From contig JBLIMK010000075.1 in NCBI GenBank assembly GCA_047638715.1, positions 1 to 20,502 on the forward strand: 20,502 nt of DNA, given 5' to 3'. Source of the stretch: SHLQ01 sp047638715. Its GTDB lineage: Bacteria > Actinomycetota > Acidimicrobiia > Acidimicrobiales > SHLQ01. Below, one piece after another: positions 15,928 through 20,502 of this stretch (the stretch's first letter is position 1; each line of letters starts with the position of its first letter). The notes under the pieces are model-generated. The model searched no databases. It was given only the letters and a program-made list of their open reading frames with translations, and had not been told where the DNA came from. Made by a program: the position numbers and the translations under genes.

Positions 15928-16015
15928 GTGACAACCCCGGTCTGGGCCCGCTTCGGCGGCCCCCCGGGGTTCTGTCGTTTTCGGACAGCCCTTACGTCTC
16001 AGCGGAGACTGTCAC
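15928..16015 (+). ncRNA. Candidate 88-nt cloverleaf RNA divergent from the Abi gene
   Basis: The sequence folds into four helices. P1 closes the whole: GTGACA (15928-15933) with TGTCAC (16010-16015). P2 is long: ACCCCGG (15934-15940) with CCGGGGT (15964-15970), a 3-nt bulge, then GGGCCCGC/GCGGCCCC with one C-C mismatch, capped by a C(UUCG)G tetraloop at 15951-15956. P3 is CTGTC/GACAG (15972-15976/15984-15988) with a 7-nt loop GTTTTCG. P4 is GTCTC-AGCG-GAGAC (15996-16009) and stacks directly on P1. The layout resembles a tRNA with an enlarged D arm: a 5-bp, 7-nt-loop anticodon-like arm with UUU in the anticodon place, a 7-nt variable-like segment and an arm abutting the closing stem. No T-run terminator follows; the RNA may be processed or may continue into the gene at 16038. 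On the other strand it would be the leader of any longer Abi transcript. Confidence 0.6.
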
Positions 16016-16037
16016 AGGCTGGCGCGAGAATATACTC

Positions 16038-16235
16038 ATGAGCGAAAGAGTAGACCTCACCGGCGATCCTGACACGGGCCGTTGGACCGCCAAGTACCGA
16101 GGCAAGACTCACCGATATCCCAAGGTAGCCCGCCCAAAAAGCGGTGATGAAGCCCCTGAAGAGGTTGTCGAGTGGGCGGGGCAGCTCATCGCCCAACGCC
16201 TGATCGATGACACTTTGGGCGAGCACTTCAACTGA
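16038..16235 (+). CDS. Small unknown protein (65 residues) downstream of the structured RNA
   Basis: The frame starts at ATG 16038, 22 nt after the closing stem of the structured RNA, and ends 1 bp before boundary repeat copy 2. The protein is soluble and mixed charge: TGRWTAKYRGKTHRYPKVARPK is basic and aromatic, followed by an acidic amphipathic helix (DEAPEEVVEWAGQLIAQRL). The ribosome binding site is weak (GAGAA about 9 nt upstream). A basic strand part plus a helix could bind nucleic acid, but this is a guess. If transcribed from the promoter at 15893, it would have the RNA as its leader. The frame on the opposite strand is an alternative but has no better features. Confidence 0.5.
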   Translation: MSERVDLTGDPDTGRWTAKYRGKTHRYPKVARPKSGDEAPEEVVEWAGQLIAQRLIDDTLGEHFN

Positions 16236-16236
16236 A

Positions 16237-16264
16237 CGCCGAAATCATCCACTACGTACAGCTG
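16237..16264 (+). repeat. Boundary repeat, copy 2
   Basis: Begins CGCCGAAATCATCCA (16237-16251), identical to copy 4 over those 15 bases and 19 of 22 overall; it ends with CAGCTG, shared five of six with copy 3. It starts right after the stop codon of the 65-residue gene. CACTTCAACTG and CAGCTGGGCCGTG flank it as an imperfect inverted repeat. Confidence 0.6.
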
Positions 16265-16286
16265 GGCCGTGTCCTACCATTGGCAG

Positions 16287-16541
16287 ATGAGTAGCTTTGA
16301 GCAGCGGTCTTCGGAAGTATCTCCCAGGAGGACGCGCAATCCCTCTAGCTCAAGCACCGCGGCGATCATGATCACGATCACCAGGATCATTCGGTTTCTT
16401 CTGACAGTGGGGATTGTCTACGTTGCCCTAGAACCCGGGTTGAATCGCCAAGACACATTTATCGTGGCCGTCGTGGGACTGTTGGTTGGATTCGTTCCGT
16501 TGGCCCAAACCGAGATTCAAGCACTCTTCCGGGCTGAGTAG
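16287..16541 (+). CDS. Small membrane protein (84 residues), unknown
   Basis: I chose the ATG at 16287; a GTG at 16269 would add six residues reading into the boundary repeat. Residues 1-28 are Ser/Arg-rich and should be cytoplasmic. Two hydrophobic helices follow, MITITRIIRFLLTVGIVYVAL and DTFIVAVVGLLVGFVPLAQ, joined by a short loop EPGLNRQ, with a charged tail. This layout is a two-helix inner-membrane hairpin. It has no recognisable family. It is the only gene between repeat copies 2 and 3, so it would be a single-gene cassette. Small membrane proteins next to Abi genes can be toxins or effectors, but there is no sequence evidence for that here. Confidence 0.55.
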   Translation: MSSFEQRSSEVSPRRTRNPSSSSTAAIMITITRIIRFLLTVGIVYVALEPGLNRQDTFIVAVVGLLVGFVPLAQTEIQALFRAE

Positions 16542-16555
16542 ACAAGCAAGCTGCC

Positions 16556-16583
16556 GCCCGAGATCCTTCAGTATGTAAAGCTG
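16556..16583 (+). repeat. Boundary repeat, copy 3
   Basis: CCGAGATCCTTCAGTATGTA (16558-16577) plus AAGCTG aligns with copy 2 at about 15 of 22 columns and five of the six next. It lies between the converging stops of the membrane-protein gene and the lipoprotein gene. GTAGACAAGC and GCTGATCTAC flank it as an imperfect inverted repeat of about 53 bp in all. Confidence 0.5.
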
Positions 16584-16585
16584 AT

Positions 16586-17149
16586 CTACGAACGGAGCAG
16601 AGAGAGCAGGTAGTCCTCGCCGGATGCGGCTCCGTCCTCTGCAGAGGCTTCGGCGAGCGAGGCAGTGGTTGTACGCGCTGGGTCTGTTCCAATGCCAGCG
16701 ATTCGTCCCTGGTTAACTACGGCGATGGCTTCGAGGATCGGCGTTGCTGTTCCACCGTTGACAGGACACTCAGTGCCGACGATTAGACGGTGTCCAGCGA
16801 GGCGGACCTCATTCATCCAGAAGGCTGTTTCATCGGGTATCTCTCCCCCAAGAACGACGTCATCGATAGGACTGTTGATGCTGCTCGCGATCTCGAAGAA
16901 TCCATCTCCAAATGCCGAGGTTGCAGTATCGACTTCATTCCAGCAGTATCTCTCGATGGTTTCAGCTTCGAATGGTCCGGCGCAGTCTTCTTGAGCACAC
17001 GGGCCGCTACCCCATTCAGTCGAGTTAGGGATCACATAGCTCCGTTCAGCGTCGGAGAGTTCGTCGAGTGGGCCTTGCTGAGAGCATGCAGCAGATGCCA
17101 GAGCTGTGAGGACAAGCAAAGGTGTCAGCAGGTGGCTACGGAAGTTCAT
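16586..17149 (-). CDS. Putative lipoprotein, unknown function
   Basis: The protein has 187 residues from the ATG at 17149; the frame is open to 17209 but the extra 20 residues read into repeat copy 4 and precede the signal peptide. The N-terminus is a lipoprotein-type signal: MNFRSHLLTPLLVLTALASAAC, with the Cys at residue 22 as the lipidation site; Ser at -3 is unusual for a lipobox. The mature part is acidic and has Cys pairs (GPCAQEDC) that may form disulfides, with EIASSINSPIDDVVLGG and a VNGGTATPILEAIAVVNQGRIAGIG segment. I do not recognise a family. It lies between repeat copies 3 and 4, on the minus strand. Confidence 0.6.
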   Translation of the reverse strand: MNFRSHLLTPLLVLTALASAACSQQGPLDELSDAERSYVIPNSTEWGSGPCAQEDCAGPFEAETIERYCWNEVDTATSAFGDGFFEIASSINSPIDDVVLGGEIPDETAFWMNEVRLAGHRLIVGTECPVNGGTATPILEAIAVVNQGRIAGIGTDPARTTTASLAEASAEDGAASGEDYLLSLLRS

Positions 17150-17197
17150 GACGTCAGAGTGCGTGCTCGCTGTTAGCGGAATCACGCAGGTGCGAGC

Positions 17198-17225
17198 CGC
17201 CGAAATCATCCATCATGTAAGAGTC
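17198..17225 (+). repeat. Boundary repeat, copy 4
   Basis: CGCCGAAATCATCCA at 17198-17212 is identical to the start of copy 2, and the next seven columns differ only by transitions. The stop codon of the split GNAT gene (17206-17208 on the minus strand) lies inside the repeat. Confidence 0.6.
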
Positions 17226-17524
17226 GTTGTCCGGCCCTTTCCAATTCGCCGTTGAGGTACAGCCTGAAGCCCTCGGCTTCGGGCTCGAACCCCATGGACC
17301 GATAGAAGCCGTGGGCTCCGTCGATGGCGTGGCGCTTGTGCGTCAGTAGCTGAATCTTGTGGCAGCCAGCGGCGTCCGCGTCGTCAAAAATCCGGTTTAT
17401 GATCCGCCGAGCGATTCCCTGTCGTCGGTGGGCAGCAGATACCACCATGGCCTCGATGAACCCGGATGGGCGGCAGTCGTAGCCCAGGTTGGGCATTGTC
17501 AAGAACAGAGCGGTACCGCTGATC

Positions 17525-17528
17525 TGTC
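17525..17528. repeat. Target site duplication TGTC, left copy
   Basis: TGTC directly precedes the left end of the IS and is repeated directly after its right end (18757-18760). A 4-bp duplication fits IS3-family elements of the IS407 type. Confidence 0.75.
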
Positions 17529-17597
17529 TGGAATGCTCCCTGATATTGGTGCCATGTGGTTTTGGGGTCCTGAACGCCTTCGGGCTAGGACAACATC

Positions 17598-17879
17598 ATG
17601 GCAAAACGTAAGAAGCACTCTCCTGAACAGATCGTGCGCAAACTGAAGATCGCTGACGAGCTTGGTGCTGGCGGAGCGTCGGGCGAGGAGATCGCACGCC
17701 AGCTTGGCATCTCGACAGCGACGCTTTACAACTGGCGCAACCGTTACGGCGCTATGAACGTCAACGAAGCCAAAGAACTGAGAAGACTCCGCGATGAGAA
17801 CGCCAAACTGAAACGGTTGGTCGCCGAGAAAGAGCTCGACCTTTTGGCGCTCAAGGAGATCGCAGCGGGAAACTTCTAG
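17598..17879 (+). CDS. IS3-family transposase OrfA
   Basis: The protein has 93 residues. It is a helix-turn-helix DNA-binding protein of the HTH_Tnp_1 type: HSPEQIVRKLKIADELGAGG, then GEEIARQLGISTATLYNWRNRYG, followed by a leucine-zipper-like coiled coil (LRRLRDENAKLKRLVAEKELDLLALKEI). OrfA binds the terminal inverted repeats and is also the N-terminal half of the OrfAB transposase. A GGGAAAC slippery site sits just before its stop codon. Confidence 0.93.
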   Translation: MAKRKKHSPEQIVRKLKIADELGAGGASGEEIARQLGISTATLYNWRNRYGAMNVNEAKELRRLRDENAKLKRLVAEKELDLLALKEIAAGNF

Positions 17880-17893
17880 ACCCGACGTGTCGG
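17867..17893 (+). promoter_or_regulatory. Programmed -1 ribosomal frameshift signal
   Basis: GGGAAAC at 17867-17873 is a canonical X XXY YYZ heptamer in the orfA frame (codons GGA AAC). The orfA stop follows one codon later. A short hairpin CCGA-CGTG-TCGG (17882-17893) starts 8 nt downstream. The orfB frame is in the -1 phase and is open across the site, so slippage gives an OrfAB fusion ending at 18724. Confidence 0.7.
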
Positions 17894-17908
17894 CGACGCG
17901 CTGTCACC

Positions 17909-18724
17909 ATGTGCCAACACAAGTTGGCCATGAGCGAACGCGCTGCATGTCGGGTGACGGGCCAAGCCCGCAGCACCCAGCAACGAACCCCGAAGTGTGA
18001 ACGCCCCGATGACCCGGATCGTTGGCTACGTGACTGGCTCAACGACTGGGCCAATCTGACGGAGAACTCTCGGAAGGGCTATCGGCGAGCTTGGGGCGAT
18101 CTACGCGCTGAAGGCCACCAAATCAACAAGAAGAAGGTGCATCGTGTGTGGCGAGAAGAAGGCCTACAAGTCGCTCAACGCAAACGCCGCAAGCGTGTTG
18201 GTGAGTCATCGGGGCCGATTGTTGACGCTGACGCACCGAACGTTGTGTGGGCCATCGATTTCCAGTTCGACTCAACCGCAAACGGCCACAAGTTCAAGAT
18301 TGCTTCGATGGTCGATGAACACACCAGAGAATCGTTGCTCGACATCACGGAGCGTTCGATCACCGGCGGCGACCTCGTTACAGCGCTCAAAGCAGTGATT
18401 GCTGTTCGGGGTGTGCCGGTGTTGATCCGTTGCGACAACGGCCCCGAACTCATCTCGAACGCGCTACAAGAATATTGTGAGGACCAGATCGGGATCCGAT
18501 ACATTCCGCCAGGTGAGCCGTGGCGCAACGGGTTCGTCGAGTCGTTCAACAACCGTGTGCGAGACGAATGTCTGAACATGAACCAATGGCTCACCCTCCT
18601 GCACGCGAGAGTCGGAATCTCGGACTTCAAGAACGGCTACAACGAAAACCATCGGCACTCATCGCTCGACTACCAAACACCAAACGAGTACGCTCACGCC
18701 TGCTCACACAAACACCGACTCTAA
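17909..18724 (+). CDS. IS3-family transposase OrfB (rve integrase core)
   Basis: From the ATG at 17909 the protein has 271 residues. It is normally made as the C-terminal part of OrfAB through the frameshift at 17867. A helical HTH_21-type region comes first (GYRRAWGDLRAEGHQINKKKVHRVWREEGL), then the DDE catalytic core: the first Asp in VWAIDFQFD, the second in IRCDNGPEL and the Glu in GFVESFNNRVRDEC. The spacing and the FNGYNENHRHSSLDYQTPNEYA-like C-terminus are typical of the family. It cuts and joins the ends of this IS. No stop or frameshift damage is visible. Confidence 0.93.
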   Translation: MCQHKLAMSERAACRVTGQARSTQQRTPKCERPDDPDRWLRDWLNDWANLTENSRKGYRRAWGDLRAEGHQINKKKVHRVWREEGLQVAQRKRRKRVGESSGPIVDADAPNVVWAIDFQFDSTANGHKFKIASMVDEHTRESLLDITERSITGGDLVTALKAVIAVRGVPVLIRCDNGPELISNALQEYCEDQIGIRYIPPGEPWRNGFVESFNNRVRDECLNMNQWLTLLHARVGISDFKNGYNENHRHSSLDYQTPNEYAHACSHKHRL

Positions 18725-18756
18725 AACCGGTTGGCACCTAAAACGGGGGCATCCCA

Positions 18757-18760
18757 TGTC
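18757..18760. repeat. Target site duplication TGTC, right copy
   Basis: Direct repeat of 17525-17528, immediately after the right end of the IS. Confidence 0.75.
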
Positions 18761-19009
18761 CGTCGAACTCGGCCACGTATGTCGTCAGGTTCTGGGTTTG
18801 AAGCATCGTGGCCCACGTCGAGATCTCGATTTGCGAGGTCGTCGTGACCGGCGGTCTGAGTCCTTCGTCGGCCCGCGAGAACAGCTGCAGGAGTCCGAGC
18901 AAATCGTCTTCGATCGCAGCTCGAACCACGCATCGCTGTTGACGAGTATTCATGCCTCAATGATGACAGATAACAAGCAAAGCGCTGCCTCCGAGAGAGT
19001 CTGCTCAAC

Positions 19010-19645
19010 CTACAACCCGGTCACGACCCACATCAGTGTTGTGTCGCACGAGTCATGTGGCATCGTCTCGAACTCAAGCTGGTCTTCGCTCGTCTCACCA
19101 CCACCAAATTGCACGACCTCACGGTCACTGAAAAGAAACTCGTACCGGTCAATCACCAGACCCGCAGTTGTCGCTGAAGCCGCACCGCTCTTGAAGACAG
19201 GCAGGTATCGCTCTCCGGCCTCTTCTTGAAAGTAGACACAACTTCCATCGGCAATCAGTTCGCCTTGTCGGAACGTGTTACCAAGGAAGGAGCTGACGTC
19301 GAGAATCGTCGGCAACGACAGGGCCGCAGCAGCGGCCGGACCTCCTGGTCCTCGCTCATAGACCGTGATCGGTCCGCTCAGCATCATTCCCGTGACTGTC
19401 TCTATCAAGGTTTCTGGGTCTGGGTCCTGAATAACTTCTCCGTCGACACCAACCAGCACGACTTCCGTGCAACCACGACTCTCGGCTTCAACAGCATCCT
19501 GGTACTCGCCGAAAGTCTCTGCTGGAAACCCGCCGATTGACTCGCCGTCAACAACCCGAGCACACCACAGTTTCCGTCCACCGAAACCGACCAGGGACAG
19601 AACAACCAGCCCTACGAGCCCAGCGGTAAACAATCGTAACTTCAT
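19010..19645 (-). CDS. Unknown exported or membrane-anchored protein
   Basis: The protein has 211 residues. Residues 4-22 (RLFTAGLVGLVVLSLVGFGG) form a signal peptide or membrane anchor; the rest is acidic and mostly beta or mixed, with four Cys that could pair outside the cell. SLPTILDVSSFLGNTFRQGELIADG and VIDRYEFLFSDREVVQFGGG are the most structured parts. I do not recognise a family. The ATG is only 6 bp from the edge of the second IS element and has no good ribosome binding site, so its original upstream DNA is gone and any expression must come from the IS. It is also possible that the first codons were lost. Confidence 0.55.
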   Translation of the reverse strand: MKLRLFTAGLVGLVVLSLVGFGGRKLWCARVVDGESIGGFPAETFGEYQDAVEAESRGCTEVVLVGVDGEVIQDPDPETLIETVTGMMLSGPITVYERGPGGPAAAAALSLPTILDVSSFLGNTFRQGELIADGSCVYFQEEAGERYLPVFKSGAASATTAGLVIDRYEFLFSDREVVQFGGGETSEDQLEFETMPHDSCDTTLMWVVTGL

Positions 19646-19651
19646 CGGTTC

Positions 19652-20502
19652 TGGAAGTACCCCGGTTTGACGGACGGTTTGGTTTAGGGATTATGCCGCA
19701 TTGGCGGTTTCGTAGTCGAGCGGGCTGAGCCCGTTGTTGTAGCTGTGCCGGCGTTTGGGGTTGTACCAGGTTTCGATCCAATCAAAGATCGCGGTAGCGA
19801 GCTGGTCTCTGCTGGCCCATTGGTGTTGATCGAGGAGTTCTCGTTGCAGGATCGAAAAGAACGCCTCAGCAACCGAATTGTCGTAACAGTCACCGATTGA
19901 TCCCATCGACCCAAGCAGGCCCGCATCGCGGAGCCGGTTCCCGAAAAGCCATGACGTATAAACCGACCCATGATCAGAATGTGCCACGGTCTGGCCTTTC
20001 ACAGGTTGGCGACGCCATGTCGCCATCTGCACGGCATCGGCGACGAGCTCGGCCCGTATGTGATCGGCGATCGACCAGCCAACAACACGCCTCGACCATG
20101 CATCTATAACCACCGCCAAATAGATTTTGCCGGTCCCCGTTGGGTGTTCAGTGACATCCATAACCCACAACCGATCCGGCCCTTGCGGGTCGAACGCCCG
20201 GTTCACCAGATCATCATTAATGTCGCCATCACCGGGCCGAGTGCAACCCCGGTTTCGTTTCCGATAGTGAATCCCAACAGCGCCACACACGGCCATCAGG
20301 CGTTCACACGTAGTCTTTGAGCGACAGACACCACGACCCAACCGTAGTTCGGTCCGGACACGCGGCGCCCCGTAGGAGTGCCGCGACATTTTCCAGATGT
20401 CGTGAACTTCGTTAGCGGCCCATGCCTCGACAAGCTCAGTATTGGTGACTGGCTGGTTGCGGCGTTGATAGAAACCCGACGTTGACACCTTTAGCACCCG
20501 AC
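19652..20502 (-). mobile_element. Second IS3-family element, right part only
   Basis: The end nearest the accessory genes begins TGGAAGTACCCCGGTTTGAC at 19652, a TG-starting, IS3-like terminus, with the orfB stop 38 bp inside. The element runs on past the window. Its transposase and its ends differ from those of the IS at 17529, so it belongs to another subgroup. The target duplication cannot be checked without the other end. Confidence 0.75.
19691..20502 (-). CDS. IS3-family transposase OrfB, 5' end outside window
   Basis: The frame is open to the window edge, so the 270 visible residues lack the N-terminus; a GTG at 20497 is inside the conserved RVLKVSTSGFYQRR start region and need not be the real start. 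The HTH_21 region (SYGAPRVRTELRLG, CERLMAVCGAVGIHYRKR) is followed by the rve core with LWVMDVTEHPT (first Asp), AHSDHGSVYTS (second Asp) and NSVAEAFFSILQREL (Glu), then WIETWYNPKRRHSYNNGLSPLDYE, the usual IS3 C-terminus. All catalytic residues are present. orfA should lie beyond 20502. Confidence 0.92.
   Translation of the reverse strand, partial: RVLKVSTSGFYQRRNQPVTNTELVEAWAANEVHDIWKMSRHSYGAPRVRTELRLGRGVCRSKTTCERLMAVCGAVGIHYRKRNRGCTRPGDGDINDDLVNRAFDPQGPDRLWVMDVTEHPTGTGKIYLAVVIDAWSRRVVGWSIADHIRAELVADAVQMATWRRQPVKGQTVAHSDHGSVYTSWLFGNRLRDAGLLGSMGSIGDCYDNSVAEAFFSILQRELLDQHQWASRDQLATAIFDWIETWYNPKRRHSYNNGLSPLDYETANAA

Larger units (their letters stand above)
17529..18756 (+). mobile_element. Complete IS3-family insertion sequence, 1,228 bp
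   Basis: The left end begins TGGAATGCTCCC and the reverse complement of the right end begins TGGGATGCCCCC; the two remain alignable for about 35 bp (GGTGCCA and GGTTTT are shared). The ends are TG...CA, as is usual for IS3. The element holds orfA and orfB with a -1 frameshift signal between them and is flanked by TGTC duplications. Length, gene layout and 4-bp duplication suggest the IS407 subgroup. It looks intact and could be active. Confidence 0.9.
17206..18953 (-). pseudogene. GNAT acetyltransferase gene split by an IS3 element
   Basis: The 5' part lies at 18757-18953 (starting MNTRQQRCVVRAAIEDDLLG) and the 3' part at 17206-17528. Removing 17529-18756 and one TGTC copy joins EFDG to QISGTALFLTMPNLGYD in frame, giving a 171-residue protein. 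The C-terminal half has the acetyl-CoA loop in VVSAAHRRQGIARRIINRI and the GFYRSMGFEPE block of GNAT enzymes. Neither half is likely to work alone, since the acetyl-CoA site and the N-terminal strands are separated. The rest of the gene shows no other damage, so the loss looks recent. A start at ATG 17502 inside the 3' part could make a 98-residue fragment, but with no GNAT N-terminus. Confidence 0.85.

Noticed and set aside
15928..15983. A simple rho-independent terminator
   Set aside because: The stem is strong, but only TTTT inside another hairpin follows, a promoter points into it, and further helices enclose it.
15928..16015. A second tRNA gene
   Set aside because: The overall layout is tRNA-like, but the T-loop is four bases, the D arm is 15 bp and the invariant TTCRA is missing.
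15999..16226. Minus-strand frame of 75 residues opposite the 65-residue gene
   Set aside because: It overlaps the structured RNA and has no ribosome binding site or family features.
15131..17225. Classical integron attC sites
   Set aside because: The conserved part is central and not palindromic, and no consistent RYYYAAC/GTTRRRY core pair could be placed at the four copies; the integrase also lacks visible integron features.
18988..19012. A fifth copy of the boundary repeat (CCGAGAGAGTCTGCTCAAC)
   Set aside because: It lies at a gene boundary as expected but matches copy 2 in only about half the columns, too weak to count.
13811..20502. CRISPR array or second att copy of the tRNA-Lys end
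   Set aside because: No regularly spaced identical repeats and no repeat of the tRNA 3' end were found.

Overview
The window looks like an actinobacterial chromosome of moderately high GC, most likely from the Acidimicrobiia. This placement is inferred from gene content and cannot be proved here. The markers are ergothioneine genes, a mycothiol-type DinB-fold protein, a Mycobacterium-type RpiB, a PAC2 protein, actinobacterial GlnD and many GTG starts.

Positions 1 to about 13,740 are ordinary chromosome. In order they hold: the 3' end of a lytic transglycosylase gene; two TadE-like pilin genes on the minus strand, one with a large C-terminal domain; rpiB; a ccdA-tlpA thiol-redox pair; a DinB/MDMPI-fold gene on the minus strand; the egtB-egtD ergothioneine pair without egtA or egtC; a GNAT acetyltransferase; a PAC2 protein; and a minus-strand operon running from an unknown 156-residue protein through glnD and a NUDIX hydrolase to an alpha/beta hydrolase.

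At 13,737 a tRNA-Lys(UUU) gene is followed within 100 bp by a tyrosine integrase. This is the usual left edge of an integrated element. The rest of the window is accessory DNA and no right-hand att copy is seen. It holds a HEPN-type Abi protein on the minus strand. Facing away from it is a sigma70-like promoter that leads straight into an 88-nt sequence able to fold into a four-helix cloverleaf. Several small unknown genes follow. Four diverged copies of a 22-28 bp motif sit at the boundaries between these genes, so the stretch looks like a cassette array.

A complete IS3-family element (17,529-18,756, 4-bp target duplication TGTC) splits a second GNAT gene; removing the element and one duplication restores the reading frame exactly. 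A second, different IS3-family element enters the window at its right end.

The best candidate for an undescribed system is the Abi(HEPN) gene with its divergent tRNA-like RNA at 15,163-16,015, inside the repeat-bounded array.
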